A program made the translations under genes and the position numbers. Shown one piece after another: positions 1 to 10,889 of a stretch of DNA of 64,000 nucleotides. Below the pieces are notes generated by a model. That model was given only the letters and a program-made list of their open reading frames with translations, was not told the DNA's origin and ran no database searches. Where the stretch lies: NCBI RefSeq assembly GCF_024362695.1, contig NC_065422.1:11655534-11719533 (forward strand), read 5' to 3'. Origin of the DNA: Pectinophora gossypiella. Taxonomy: Eukaryota; Arthropoda; Insecta; Lepidoptera; Gelechiidae. Each line of letters starts with the position of its first letter. Position 1 is the stretch's first letter.

Positions 1-119
1 TGATAGTTTCTACTTAGTCTACCAATCACGACCGTAGCATGCACCGAACTTTGCTACAGTGAATAAATGTATACTATGTAGTGATAAATAATTTCTAAAT
101 AATTTGTACGCGCATGTAT

Positions 120-290
120 GTCTATCTATATTATTATAATAAACGTTGAATATCTCTCTCGTCACGTAGGTCAGCTGGAAGAAATTTGATTGTTTAGAGA
201 TAAGCTTACCTGTACTATCTGTTTGCTTTGTATATTCCTTGTGTCTGTTTTATAACAACATATAATAAATAAATAAAAATAAAATAAATA
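120..290 (+). mobile_element. LINE-type 3' end (A-rich tail)
   Basis: This segment and the reverse complement of 1268-1430 share the same sequence through the motifs CTCTCTCGTCACGTAGG, AGATAAGCTTACCTGTACT and a final run of AATAA-type units. The shared end in an A-rich (AATAAATAA) tail suggests a 3'-truncated non-LTR retrotransposon or its UTR. No coding part is visible. A shorter relative lies at 15830-15905 on the minus strand. The assignment to a LINE is inference from the tail; the repeat itself is seen directly. Confidence 0.5.
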
Positions 291-507
291 AAGTCCTAAG
301 ATAGACATGATTAACTATAAATTTTGCTTCGCCACAGTCGTGTAAAAAAATAGAAAGAAACAAAAGTTAATGGCGGCATAATTGTTAATAGAAAGAATAA
401 TATAATGTATCTATTAAATTATGAATGTAGAAAAAATTTTAGAAAGCAAGTGCTATGAATATATTCGAAATGAAATGTCTCCTCTGAAGTATTTTAAATT
501 ATCCTAT

Positions 508-630
508 GAGTCTAGCGAGTTGCTATTGAGTCGCTAGGAAGTCGCTAGTGAGTCGCTAGTGAGTCGCTAGTGAGTCGCTGGTGAGTGGCTAGTGAGTCGC
601 CAGTGCGAAGCTAGTGAGTCGTTAGTGAGG
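508..630. repeat. Minisatellite, ~11 bp unit
   Basis: About eleven degenerate tandem copies of a unit close to GTCGCTAGTGA fill this stretch. Copies in the middle are nearly identical and the flanking ones drift (GTCGCCAGTGC, GTCGTTAGTGA). Nothing suggests coding use. Confidence 0.85.
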
Positions 631-1267
631 TTTATGCTCAATAGTGCTGGTTGTGAACATGTTCAATCGCTCTGAGAGTCAGCACAATAATTCGTCACAA
701 CTGTCCGACTGCCTCGCAGTGTTCTTGTCCACTGCTCATTCGCTTTGGCACCATTTGCCTCAAACGGTTACGGTGTCACACGCCATTTTCCACTCACGTA
801 CACATCTTCATCAGTAATGTTACTCTGGAATTTGGAATTTCTAGTGGCACAGATAATTACGTGTGGAATCAGGACAGGTGCTGACGATCCAGTCAGAAAG
901 TTTCAATAGGAGTCAATATCCGAATATTGGTGTAAGACGAGTGTTAATAAAACAACTTCGTGACCTAAAGAGAAAACTTTGAGGAAAAATAAAAAAAGTG
1001 ATAAAAATTTAATCTGTTATAATTCACCTTCTAACTTAACTTTGTAACTTGTTTTTCTTTTCGTGTCCTAAATATATATATTTTTATTTTTTATAGTATT
1101 ATTTGTTATTATTGAACTTTTTTTATTGTTTGCATACCTAATTTATTAGGTACTTATTGTTTTTAAATTTGTCGCCTAAATGCTGTAATGCTGTATATTC
1201 CTTTCAAAATAATGACACCACCACCATTGATGACCAGTCCATACACTCAATTGCAATTTGCCTTGAT
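631..1267. other. No gene seen
   Basis: Unassigned AT-rich sequence between the minisatellite and the inverted LINE tail. A moderately GC-rich patch around 700-800 contains no convincing exon, and I recognise no repeat. Confidence 0.5.
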
Positions 1268-1430
1268 GTCTATTTATTTATTTGTACACAATAAAACAGA
1301 AACAAGGAACATACAAAGAAAACAGATAGTACAGGTAAGCTTATCTCTAAACAAAGAGATTTCTTCCAGCTGACTTACGTGACGAGAGAGATATTCAACG
1401 TATAATATTATATAGATATACATACGCGGA
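1268..1430 (-). mobile_element. LINE-type 3' end, inverted partner of 120-290
   Basis: Reverse-oriented copy of the tail at 120-290. It starts in a TTTATTTATTTG run (the A-tail seen from the other strand), then AACAGATAGTACAGG and GTGACGAGAGAGATATTC. A 61-residue open frame overlapping it is incidental. Confidence 0.5.
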
Positions 1431-1865
1431 CAAATGATTTACAAATTACTTATACTAATTTAAAGCAAAATATAAACCTAAACCTACAAACCAAATTTAA
1501 TTAAATTATATATAATATATATTCCATAAATATATAAACATAATATATACTTTCAAAATTGTATGTATGATATGGTGTATTCATGATATTAAACTCACCT
1601 ACAATCAGCTAAAGTATTGGGTAAAATTACCACTAGTAATCTGAAAAGCTGGTAATTCACCCACGAGTTGCCACCCAAGCCTTCACAGAATTATATAGCA
1701 TTCAACTACGCACTTTGAACTAACCGAACTATAACAAAAGGCACTGAGTTTCATATACAGTCCTTTTAATGTAAGATGATTATATATTTTAGTTACTTTG
1801 CTCCTTTTAATGTAGGATTTGATTACTTATATTGGAAATTTAAATATAATATAATTTTCGTAGGT

Positions 1866-2311
1866 GGGTCGTTCTTCTTTTTTATCGACAATAAAATGTA
1901 ATTTTCTCGATTTATCGGATTTAACATCTATAAAATTATAACGACAATAAATATTTTAAAACATCAATTATTATTATAAAGATCTGTCTGTAGAAGACTA
2001 TTTAGTGGTTCTCTTTATCTTGGTAACATACTTTTCTTTGCAGGCGCATTAAAAAAAATATTGTGACAAAGTGGTCCTTTTCATCGGAGACAGCATTTCA
2101 ATTTACCACTCTCACAGAAATTTGTGAAAAACAATCAAGCTACGTTAATCATTAATAGAGAAACTGATTAGTATTATGCTAGTATTTTGAGTACAATAAG
2201 ATAACTATATTCTTGAACAATGGAAACAAGAAATAAAATTCTAAAACATAACTTATCAGAAGCAGAACGAAGGACCGATCATTGTCGATAAAAAAGAAGA
2301 TTGAACGACCC
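1866..2311. mobile_element. Candidate DNA transposon relic with ~28 bp inverted ends
   Basis: The left end GGGTCGTTCTTCTTTTTTAT (1866 on) matches the reverse complement of the right end, which finishes in GAACGACCC at 2303-2311. The match continues through TTATCGACAAT on both sides with a small indel. Between them lies about 390 bp of AT-rich sequence with no transposase. I cannot identify a target duplication, so the superfamily is open. Confidence 0.5.
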
Positions 2312-3310
2312 AGGTACATTTTTGCGGAAATCGATAGTAAATTGACTATTGAAAAAATCACATTATAAAGAAAAAATACAGTCACACTATAGGTTTTGTT
2401 CAATGAACTGTCTGCATGCAAGCTTCGCGTCGTAAATACCCGCAAAACAGCTTATTTGGAGGGCCATGCAGGTCCATGCACAGCCTCCACTAATTGACAT
2501 CAAAAATCCGCGCACTGCGCTCGTTCAATGAGCTTGCACACAGGATCGACATATTTGTTTGTAGTCTGAGCGAATTTCAAAAAGATAGATATGTGTTGTA
2601 TTATTTGTCATAGGTGTATGTGCTACACTATCGTATATATCCCAATGGAGTAGTCAGAGGTACATCCATCGCAAGATGAACTAAGTACCCACACCTCACC
2701 GAGCTTTATGTTAGACTAACGCGATAGGTGGTGAGCCGTATATAGTGGTTCAGCCAACTGTGAGTTCGAACCGGCGTTCCCCGTTCGAAAAGCAAGATAA
2801 AAAACAAATATATACTGCGTCCAAACTTTAATACTATGTGATGACGTTGATATAAGGGCGCTGTTTGTTATTAAAATAAGACATCGAGGTATAAAAAAGA
2901 TGATCTTCACAGCGCGTCGCCATTTGATTTTCATGAGCTAAGCGCGAGGGTGCAATCAATTATGTATTTCTTGCTCAACTTTTGTCTACGCCTGCAGTTG
3001 GCCACAGAATAACACTGCAGACTAGCAGTAATCTGTGTTGGCGAAAATTCACTCGTTGGCACTCGACAAAGAACATAAATCAGCCTGCAGCCAGCGTTAC
3101 AAAGTTTACGTAAGGTGTTTGCGCACAGCAGTGCGCTTTTTTGCCTATTCTAGTGGAAAATCTAACAAAACTACACACACATAAACCCACGTGAATTGAT
3201 CTGTAATGGAGACCACAAGCCTCATGTGACCGGTAAGACTTTGCTGCTAATTTGATACTTAGCCTGGTTCAAACCATTACGGTGACAGATGATCAGCTTA
3301 CCATAAATAA
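2312..3310. other. No gene seen; possible old SINE-like piece near 2640-2790
   Basis: Mostly unassigned. The part from about 2640 to 2790 includes CCAATGGAGTAGTCAGAGG and GATAGGTGGTGAGCCGTAT, which resemble repeats I have met in Lepidoptera, but there is no second copy in the window to test this. The 72-residue minus-strand frame at 2716-2934 has no recognisable domain. Confidence 0.35.
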
Positions 3311-3540
3311 CATAGCATCACGCCTGTACTCCCGAAGAGGTAGGCAGAGGTGTATAGCTAACCAATTGCTTAATGCTATAGGCCCTCACCAAATTCTGGG
3401 AACCACGTGGTATTGATTAATTATCTATGATGCAAACATGAATTCAGACTCGTAAGAGTGGTTTAGAGCCCAAATCGGGATTCGAACCGTGACACTATGA
3501 TGTAAGTCACGCGTTCTCCGAACACGCCTATCACGGATTC
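3311..3540 (-). mobile_element. SINE-E copy
   Basis: On the minus strand the unit begins at the right with a tRNA-like head and runs left to the motif GAGGTAGGCAGAGGTG next to ATCACGCCTGTA. The same order of motifs (ATCAATTATC, CAAACATGAATTCA, GGTTTAGAGCCC, ATTCGAACC) occurs at 9290-9546 and, on the plus strand, at 11497-11750. The ATTCGAACC block is a degenerate Pol III B box read on the minus strand. Length is about 230 bp. Confidence 0.75.
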
Positions 3541-3601
3541 ATGACCATAAACGAACTACAATAAGTTAAGTACGTTAAAATAAAAATGAAATGCACACAA
3601 T

Positions 3602-3939
3602 GGCCCCGATTCCTGCAGACACCTCCTAATTTTATTTAAGTTATACCCGTCATTTTCCTATCCGCCGAAATGGAAAGGGACGGATGATTGTCAACAAGTT
3701 AATTTTAAAACGAATGAATAACCCGGGCGAATAAAATAGGCATCTCGCTGGTTGTAATCCGTTTGACGTGCTGTCTACTTAACTCTGTCGGGTTATTGGC
3801 TGATGTAAAATTTTTAGATGGTTGTTTTAGGATTTCCATATATTTTATGCCTGCCGATTACCCTTTCTTTTTCAGTGGATAAGAAAATGACAGGAATAAC
3901 TAAAAATAAAATTAGATGGCGTCTGTAGGAATTAGCACC
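3602..3939. mobile_element. MITE, long inverted ends (GGCCCCGATTCCT family)
   Basis: The left end GGCCCCGATTCCTGCAGACA reads inward through CTAATTTTATTTAAGTTATA and ATCCGCCGAAATGGAAAGGG. The right end is its imperfect reverse complement, giving arms of roughly 100 bp around a ~130 bp core with no coding capacity. A second copy is at 62106-62412 and a fragment at about 15638-15680. Long TIRs, short length and lack of a transposase define a non-autonomous DNA element; the superfamily is not established. Confidence 0.8.
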
Positions 3940-3940
3940 A

Positions 3941-4180
3941 ATATTTCGTCGTTGCCAACAAATTTAAAAGCTCTCTTCACCAAATTTCTTTTTTGTCAGG
4001 ATCGAATAGTATTTTGCTCCTAAAACATTTAGTACAAACTCTTATGTACGTCAATATCAATTATCTTTTAATATTTAAACACACAGTCACACAAAAAGCT
4101 TTCAGGCGGAAGTTTTTTTTTAATTTCTCTAAAATTGACCCGATTGAACATAATAGATTTTAAATTGGCAACGACGATAT
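3941..4180. mobile_element. MITE, CGTCGTTGCCAA ends
   Basis: Inverted ends ATATTTCGTCGTTGCCAA and the complement of GGCAACGACGATAT enclose about 200 bp. A second copy in the opposite orientation lies at about 7900-8127 and shares GATCGAATAGTATTTTGCTC and CTTATGTACGTCAATATC with small changes. It directly abuts the MITE at 3602-3939. Confidence 0.75.
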
Positions 4181-5040
4181 GGAAAACAGTTGACCCCTCT
4201 CTTTTGCCTCACCCTAGCAAAGAAGTCATGCTGATGGCACTCGGTAAATAATGCGTCTCTCTAATTGCAAGAAAACAAACAAGATGTCACAATATTTGTA
4301 TTTTAAGATAAATATCCTTTGCGGTCTTCTAAAATACACATATAAACACAAACAGACAGTTATGCATTTGCTTCGTCGAACTTGGCAATTGCAACTTTAT
4401 GTCCTGCGACATTGACATAACTGCGATAAACTCTGCTGCTTCAGTTGTTTGCTCTCTGAATGTACTGTTTGGTTTTATGTAGTCACCACTTGGTCATCAG
4501 AATTGTCTATTGTTACCAGTTTATTGCAGAGTCCGTTTACCTGCGAATTGGGTACTTCACAGTTTTCAGATAAATATAAAAAAAATATATAGACACTTAT
4601 TTTATACCTCTTACAATATTTTATTTTATCGAAAAAGCTTAACACGATATATTCGTTTTTCTGTCTCAGACAACCATGTGAAGAACGTAAAAGACAGGAT
4701 AAATAGTTAAAACATCCTCAAAAGCCGAGCGGTGAAAAGCGGTTCGAGCCAGTTTGCGCCAGTTGCAGCAGTTCTACCATTTCTACTCGCCTCTGTCCAA
4801 CTGTCGAGTAATCCATTCCCAAGCTCAGTCTAATTAGTGAGGACGGACAAACATCTTATTTACATGCATATGAGTTGCATACGTTCGTAAATTGCGTACA
4901 ATGTGGTTTTATGGCACTGCGGGTTGTGAGATAAAGAGTTTCTTTCGAAAGAGCTTTTATATGTATAATGTAAGTAGTCTGTTCTTACGTATTATTAGAC
5001 CAGTGTCAGTGTGTGTGTGCGCACAGAGTTTGTCGTTGTC
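4181..5040. other. No gene seen
   Basis: Unassigned AT-rich sequence. The 66-residue plus-strand frame at 4510-4710 shows no motif. A phrase around 4740-4790 (GAGCCAGTTTGCGCCAG) recurs near 6145, hinting at an old repeat. Confidence 0.4.
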
Positions 5041-5042
5041 AC

Positions 5043-5225
5043 ACCTGTCATAGTCACTATTTTAAGAGCTATGCTCTTGTCGGTGTAGCATTCTCCAATC
5101 TTGTCTATCAAAGACCAATTCCTTCACTTTCTTATAAGACACGACGTTCCCATTCTCTTTCATCTGTTCCGTGTAAGCTCTTCTTGGTCTTCTCTTTCCT
5201 CTTTTTCCTTGTAGCTTCCCTTCTA
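5043..5225 (-). mobile_element. LINE-type 3' end relic (copy of 60654-60990)
   Basis: The reverse complement matches the 3' part of the element at 60900-60975, with shared motifs GCTCTTGTCGGTGTAGCATT, CTATCAAAG and CCAATTCCTT. A third copy lies at 53131-53223. The unit at 60654 ends in a GATGATGATGA tail, which supports a retroposed 3' end. Confidence 0.6.
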
Positions 5226-5599
5226 TGATGTTTTTTAATAAATTCGTCGTGTCTTATTAAATGCCCAATCATCTTGCCACACCTGTACTTCATATATTTA
5301 AAATGAATGGTTAGGCACTATTTAAGGTATTTTCCAGATTAAACAGTAAACTTTGTTTTTCAAAAAACCTTTTAGACTTAGGCATGTCTGTCTATAACTA
5401 TCGCGGTTGGCAGGGTTAAGTTTACAAGACACTAATGGACGATGTCAGTCCAAAGAGAGAGTTGATTTCTAGACTTGCTTGAAACATTGTTTTTGAGTTT
5501 AAATTCATGTGCAATATTATAAATATTCTATGCCTATTTAATAAGTATAAAATATTAGAAAAGCTTCTTTCGCAAGTAAGTGAGTGATTAAATTAGGTT

Positions 5600-5760
5600 G
5601 CGCGTGTACGATAACGTCAATGTGTAGTGTCTGCGTAAAACGGGGTTGTTTGTATGAACTGTCCGGGGTGTGCTTAAACATAGCTGGGGAGGAGTAGGTA
5701 TATATTCTAAACACCTCTGCCTACCCCTTCGGGGTTACAGGCGTGATGTTATAGTATGTT
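5600..5760 (+). repeat. R7 end piece followed by SINE-E tail fragment
   Basis: From 5600 to about 5685 the text GCGCGTGTACGATAACGTCA ... CTGTCCGGGGTGTGC is the same as the end of R7 at 31020-31080. From about 5693 to 5760 it changes to CACCTCTGCCTACCCCTTCG and CAGGCGTGATG, the 3' part of SINE-E in plus orientation. Confidence 0.6.
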
Positions 5761-6212
5761 ATGCGTTGATATGTTAAACATTTTAATTTTACTTTTAAAC
5801 AATCAATCATTGTACATTTAACATGGACTTTTGTACGTATAGAGTTGCTTTCCAGTTAAATATTTTAAGAAACTTTATGGATATGACATTGATAATGCAA
5901 TGTACACTGAAAAGCGATAAAACAGATTTTCATTATAAATCAGAAAAATTGCAGGCCGCAATCTCATCAAACTTTATTGTCGCTCTCCACATTATGCCTT
6001 CACGGTTAATAATTTCAGGACGATATATTCGCCTGTAGATTATACCGCTTGGCACATGCCCGGGAATAAAGTGTTGCAGTGTAAAAAATAAAAATAGTCC
6101 ATACAAAAGTCTATTTTTGAAAGCAGTCCGGTTGTATGCGATTCAAGCCAGTTTGCGCCGGATATGAGAGTTCTTATTCGCCTCTTTCCATACGTTTGTT
6201 CCCATATGCGCA

Positions 6213-6435
6213 TCACCAGCCCGTTGCAGTCCACAGCTGCACATAGGCCTCTCCCAAGGCGCGCCACAAAGCCCTATCCTCAATGTTACGTATCAAGCCA
6301 CCTTCTGCAAGTCCTCCCACCATATTGCCAGGGGTCGACCCACACTGTGTCTCCCTACACGTGGTCTCCACACAAAAACACGCCTGCACCAGCGGTTGTC
6401 GGTTCTGCGACAAATGTGGCCACACTGCCATTTCA
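6213..6435 (-). pseudogene. Non-LTR retrotransposon ORF2 C-terminal relic
   Basis: The minus-strand frame ends with the motif DRALWRALGEAYVQLWT just before a stop. The pattern of an acidic-Arg pair, Trp, Arg, and the terminal EAYVQxWT is the C-terminal tail of a common lepidopteran LINE reverse transcriptase. Upstream the frame degrades (GLIRNIEDRAL follows a poorly conserved stretch), so only the last ~40 residues are credible. The short minus-strand fragment at 11923-11975 (GGGGGAGGCCTATGCCCAGC read on minus) appears to be the end of a related element. No RT catalytic motif is present. Confidence 0.65.
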
Positions 6436-7427
6436 GTTTACTCCATACGTTAAACTAAGCGAAATCGTAGAAAAGTTAGTACGATAAATTTTATTTTGTA
6501 TTGATCCTATTCGGAACCCAAAGCAACCCTGACTTGCACTTTGCCCTTATTTTCATTACGTAAATACAAATACGTAGGTAGGAAGAAACCCTTGGAGTTG
6601 TTGGAATTCCCGGGGCACACATACACCCATTAACTATCGCTATCGAAAGGGAGAAAGTCGTAACAAATACAATAATAGGAATGGCTTGCTTTACAGACTT
6701 ACTCGGGCCACAATTCGTGACTTTCAATGTCGATTAAATATGGCATTATATGCCTAAAGGCAGAATATACTATTTACCCCACTACGGCGAAGCAAAAAGG
6801 AAGGTTGTGTAAAAAGGCCACATCGAAGAAATTCTTTTTTTTTTGGATATGGCAATGGGTTGCTTGGAGTACGACCATTCTGCCAGTGTCGAAGTGATCA
6901 GACAAAACAAACTGAAAAAAAAGACAGGTTGAATAATTTTAAACTGTAGATAGAGAGCTAAACTCAAAAGCAATATTGCAATTTGACATTTGTGTATATG
7001 AAAGTAACTGACCATGATAAAGGGCATGAAGGTAACTCGTGTTGTCACGTAGCGATCGTCGTAGGCGTCCTGAAGTATAGCCTACCCACATTCTATGCTA
7101 TAAATATCTACTGTACATATCACGTATCAACGTGGGCGTAAGTGTAAGTTGAAATACGTTCGTTCTGTGGATGGTGTGTAGACAGAGAGAAGAATAGACA
7201 TGTACACATAGTCTCTCTCCTTCACTCATAGCAAGATTTCACCGCTAAGCACATAATATATACATAAAAAAATGCGCGAGAGGTTATTTTCATTGTGTGT
7301 TTATTTTTTTTCCTCAGTTTAGTTTAATTTCCACAAAACTGTGTTTTTCGTATCTATTAAGTACTGTTGTACTAGATGATAAAATGATGAAGTGTCTTTT
7401 TTATATTACTTTTTTAATGTGTGTTAT
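6436..7427. other. No gene seen
   Basis: Unassigned. Around 6775-6830 lies a phrase ACGGCGAAGCAAAAAGGA that recurs at 52305-52325, and AAAAAGGCCACATC that recurs as the end of the hairpin at 37397-37444, so parts are old repeats. The 78- and 88-residue minus frames carry no motif. Confidence 0.4.
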
Positions 7428-7490
7428 TGTAGGTTTGCGTCAAATGGCATTAACTACTTCGCCGGAAAAAGTGGGAGCTTTTTCAAAATT
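7428..7490 (-). mobile_element. Retroposon P, diverged 3' fragment
   Basis: GGTTTGCGTCAAATGGCATT followed by AACTACTTCGCCGGAAAAAG matches the 3' region of retroposon P (compare 34090-34150) with many changes. No target duplication found. Confidence 0.5.
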
Positions 7491-7816
7491 GCAAAATTGG
7501 AACTAAGAATGGGATTTTTTCCGTTTACACAAAGGCAACAGGTCTATACATAGTCTGTGGCCTGCCCCGAAAAATATACGTCATAGTCCCGTGATGTAAA
7601 ACGAAGTCACATGAACATGTGACGTGTTAACACGGTAACTGACCCCCGAGGGATGACCTGTCTCGTTCCAGAGTTTCCGGAATAAAAGCGAACTGTCGGA
7701 CATGAAATATCTTTGAAAAGTCTGGACATTGTGGTCGAAATATTATTTTTACAAAGCAGTTATAATAATAACTTTTTATTTAAGATTACGAAGGCTTAAT
7801 ACCTTAACCTAAGCAT

Positions 7817-7872
7817 ATAGGTAGCATCGGGCTTGTATCCCCAAAGGGGTAGGCAGAGATGTGTAGTATATT
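7817..7872 (-). mobile_element. SINE-E 3' fragment
   Basis: GTAGCATCGGGCTTGTATCC then CCAAAGGGGTAGGCAGAGAT is the 3' part of SINE-E on the minus strand; the head is absent. Confidence 0.6.
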
Positions 7873-7899
7873 AAATAAAATACTTATAATAAAAAATAT

Positions 7900-8127
7900 C
7901 TGCCATCGGATCAATTTTACAGAAATTCCAAAAAAAATCAAAAAAGAACTTCCGCTTGAAAGTTTTTTTGTATGACTGTGTTTAAAAATATTAAAAGATA
8001 ATTGATATTTACGTACATAAGAGTTTGTGCTGAATGTTTTAGGAGCTAAATACTATTCGATCCTGACAAAAAAGAAACTTGGTGAGGGCGACACACAAGA
8101 GCTGTTAAATTGGCAATGACGATACGA
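7900..8127. mobile_element. MITE, second copy of the 3941-4180 family
   Basis: Inverted relative to the first copy. Shared blocks include GACTGTGTTTAAAAATATTA, ACATAAGAGTTTGTGCTGAA and CTATTCGATCCTGACAAAAA, ending in GGCAATGACGATACG. The left end is degraded. Confidence 0.7.
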
Positions 8128-8560
8128 ACCATTAATTTACTTCCCATACTAGGTAGGTATCTGTAGTTGAGATCTTTGCATTGAGATCAATTCTCTTTAT
8201 ACCGCTCTCAGTTCAATCAAGCGTAAAATCCATAGCTTAAGCGAGTTAAATCGTCCTTACCGATTGAATTCACACGAAATAATGGTTGCCTTTGTTAACC
8301 TTCGCGTTATGGCCTCTAGAGGGATGGAGAATTGGAAAAGAATTTGCACAGGTTGGGTAACCTTTTCAAGTTGCATAATGGTCGGTAACAGCGAAAGGGT
8401 GAAGGGATGAAAAGTACAGTTTTTAGGAAACGAAAATGGTTCTCTGAAATTGTATTTATTTTTAGCCGATGCTGGAAGTCCTTAGATGGAATGGTGACGT
8501 TGGCATCAATTCGTGTAATTTGTAATTTGCTGTTGCAAGTTGCTTAGAGCACGGTCCAGA
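8128..8560. other. No gene seen
   Basis: Unassigned sequence between a MITE and SINE-B; no repeat partner noticed. Confidence 0.45.
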
Positions 8561-8564
8561 CAAG

Positions 8565-8880
8565 TAGCAAACATCCTCGGTCAGAGCATTGGCCTCACGA
8601 TCTGGAGATCCGGGTTCGAATCCCGACTGTGAGACTGTCCCTTGTTTGGTAAGGTCACCAAACAAGGCTTGAATCACCTGATTGTCTGAAAAAGTGAGAT
8701 GATTCCGTGCTTCGGAGGCCAAGTCAAGCCGTTGGTCCCAGCTATTAGCCGTAAAAACACCACCAACACGCAGTGGAAGAGTGTGGTGGAGTATGCTCCA
8801 TACCCTCTTCGGTTGATTGAGGGGAGGCCAGGGCTCAGCTGTAGAACGCACCTATATACGCTGTTTATGCTTAATGTTCA
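8565..8880 (+). mobile_element. SINE-B, near full length
   Basis: A tRNA-like head (TCGGTCAGAGCATTGGCCTC, then B box GGGTTCGAATCCC) is followed by a body containing CCTTTGTTTGGT-like and TGATTGTCTGA blocks, then CGTGCTTCGG, GCCGTTGGTCCC and the tail GGTTGATTGAGGGGAGGCC up to a GCTGTTTATG end. The 129-residue minus-strand frame here is a shadow of the SINE. Other copies: 19509-19738 (minus), 28189-28298, 32514-32645, 33431-33530 and 50421-50530, mostly 5'-truncated, as expected for LINE-mobilised SINEs. Confidence 0.85.
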
Positions 8881-9289
8881 GAAGTCTAAAAGAATCATAG
8901 TGAAGCTGGAAATTACTTGATCAAAGCTGGAGTAAATAGACTATACGTATGTTGATGTCTACTCAATATTCTGGCTCTCCCCTCATTCTAAAGCAATTTC
9001 AGAGTCCTAGAGTTATCTCGCTATATTGGATCCGACGTATCCTGAAGTCAAAGAGAATTGTGACTGGTAACTGGATAACTTTGATGAAATTGAAAGACAG
9101 CAGGTACTGGCGTCGATTCCGGTAGGAATACAGTTCTTAAATTTATTTAAACTACTCAGATAGTTTCGATTGTCAACTTTAAATAAAGAACAGGAATAAG
9201 GAATACTTATTTTTTAATTTATTTTAGTTTTTACACATTTTTTTCCTTGCCAGTCAGAAATATGGAACTTCTGGAAACATATACTTAAC
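8881..9289. other. No gene seen
   Basis: Unassigned sequence between SINE-B and SINE-E. Confidence 0.45.
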
Positions 9290-9546
9290 ATAGGATCACG
9301 CCTGTGTCCCCGAAGGGGTTGGCAGAGGTGTATACTATCCTCGCCAGATAAGTCCCATGTAATAGGGGGCGAGCCTAATCCCATTCACCGAGCACAAATC
9401 CTGGAAACCCCGTGATATCAATTATCAATGATCCAAATGTGAATTCAAACTCATAAAGCCGAATTCAGTGGTTTAGAGAATAGAGGATTCGAATCCGCGA
9501 CACTACGATATAAGTCACATGTTCTCCGAACACAGCTATCACGGAC
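9290..9546 (-). mobile_element. SINE-E copy, best preserved
   Basis: Reading the minus strand: head GTCCGTGATAGCTGTGTTCG, a B-box-like GGATTCGAATCC, then GAATTCGGCTTTATGAG, TTCACATTTGGATCATTGAT, ATCACGGGGTTTCC, and finally the GC-rich end (CACCTCTGCCAACCCCTTCG, GGCGTGATCC). This copy defines the family boundaries best. Poly-A is not obvious at the 3' end. Confidence 0.8.
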
Positions 9547-10166
9547 ATCTGAAAACGTATAAGTACACGGGCGTAATTTAAGATAAGACCTTTTTGAGTC
9601 GGTTGCAAAATATTTTCACTTCCCGTTTCGTAAGCTTAGCGCATTTATTTTCTGAGCAATTTCGTCGTCCCACTTGAAATGAGCTTGTCTATTACAATTC
9701 CCTCGTTTCTGTTTTGTCTCCTTCAAAACCACAAGAGGACTAATAAATCTGTTTCCCTAATATAAAAAAAAACCAACCTGTTACTCTGGGAAAACACCCG
9801 AAAATCCCCTGAGGGGTCGTTTATCATGGAACTGTCAAAAATATCATCATATAAGTTCTTTTTACGGGCTAGGAGGGGCATAAAGATTTATATACCGCTG
9901 CCGTCTGTTGGTCCGCTTTTCTTGACATATTTATCGCCGTGGTTTCCTTCGTCTTTTCAATTAAACGCCCAACAGGTTTACCGGGTCTCTGAGGCAATAC
10001 ATCCTTGGGAATCCTGCTGCGGAATTTCTCGAGTCTTGTTTCCTCTTTCCGCTCGTAACACCTTCCGATGCGATAGGATTTACCTACTAGAGTAGAGAGT
10101 TACAAAAACACAAGACCTACGTAGGTTTCTATGGATGTAAGAAAATAGAAGCGTTGCATGTACAAT
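9547..10166. other. No gene seen
   Basis: Unassigned. The 89-residue plus-strand frame 9826-10095 looks random: no domain and no second copy. Confidence 0.4.
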
Positions 10167-10475
10167 GCTTTTATTTTCTGAATGTCCTTGGGCAATCATC
10201 ACATTTCCAGATACAAACGAATGTAAATTTCCATGTTCAATTATTTATCGTGTAGTCTGAATTCGAATTCAGAATTTAATACATCTCATCTTGATTCCCG
10301 CGCAAACAAAACAACAAAAAGTATTTAGTTCTGAATTCAAATTCTAATTACTTACATTAGTTCTGAATTCAAAGTATAATACACGATAAATCTAATAACT
10401 GATGAATATAAAAAATAGCATTCGTTTGTATTCGGAAATGCGATGATTGCTGAGGGCTAATAAGAAAATAGAAGC
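10167..10475. mobile_element. MITE with ~110 bp inverted ends
   Basis: The left arm (GCTTTTATTTTCTGAATGTC ... CAAACGAATG ... TTATCGTGTA) is the imperfect reverse complement of the right arm, which ends AATAAGAAAATAGAAGC at 10475. The core repeats TTCTGAATTCAAA-like blocks. A right-half copy lies at about 37485-37600 (GATTCCCGCGTGAACAAAAT, ACACGATAAATCTAATAATT). The sequence TAAGAAAATAGAAGC occurs both at 10138-10152, just outside the left arm, and at the right end. Confidence 0.75.
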
Positions 10476-10639
10476 ACAAATCATGCTACATAATACAAAA
10501 CCTTTTACTGTGAACAAAAGCAGCATAAATATACGTAAACTCATGCCCGTAGTCCTTATAGGGTGGCAAAACAAATAATCAGAAAACAACTTGCAGCAAC
10601 TTACACCTACAACTTTACAACAGCAACAACACAACTTCT

Positions 10640-10889
10640 ATCTATCTATCTACTCAGCCTGTATCCGCCTACTGTTCGGTATAGGTATCTTTCACGATAT
10701 TCTTTCCGGTCCTTTGCTCAACCATTGCTTTCCGGCATACCTTACAATGTCATCCGACCACCGGGCTGGTGGTCTGCCTCGACATCGCATACCATCCCTT
10801 GGCCACCATTTAGTAACAGCCTTAGTCCATCTGTTGTCGTCTTGCCAAGTGTCCTGCCCATCTTCACTTAAGCCTACAACAACAAACAC
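10640..10889 (-). pseudogene. Non-LTR retrotransposon ORF2 C-terminal relic
   Basis: The minus-strand frame contains DDNRWTKAVTKWWPRDG and RGRPPARWSDDI. This DxRWT...WxPRDGxRxxGRPPxRWxDDI signature is a conserved C-terminal segment of endonuclease/reverse-transcriptase LINEs (RTE-like and related elements). About 60 residues are readable before a stop; the RT domain itself is absent. Two overlapping plus-strand frames of 102 and 117 residues are shadows of this relic. Confidence 0.8.

Noticed and set aside
490..640. CRISPR-like array
   Set aside because: Units are about 11 bp with no spacers; it is a minisatellite in eukaryotic DNA.
8462..8851. 129-codon minus-strand frame
   Set aside because: It is entirely the reverse of SINE-B, with the B box and tail on the other strand.
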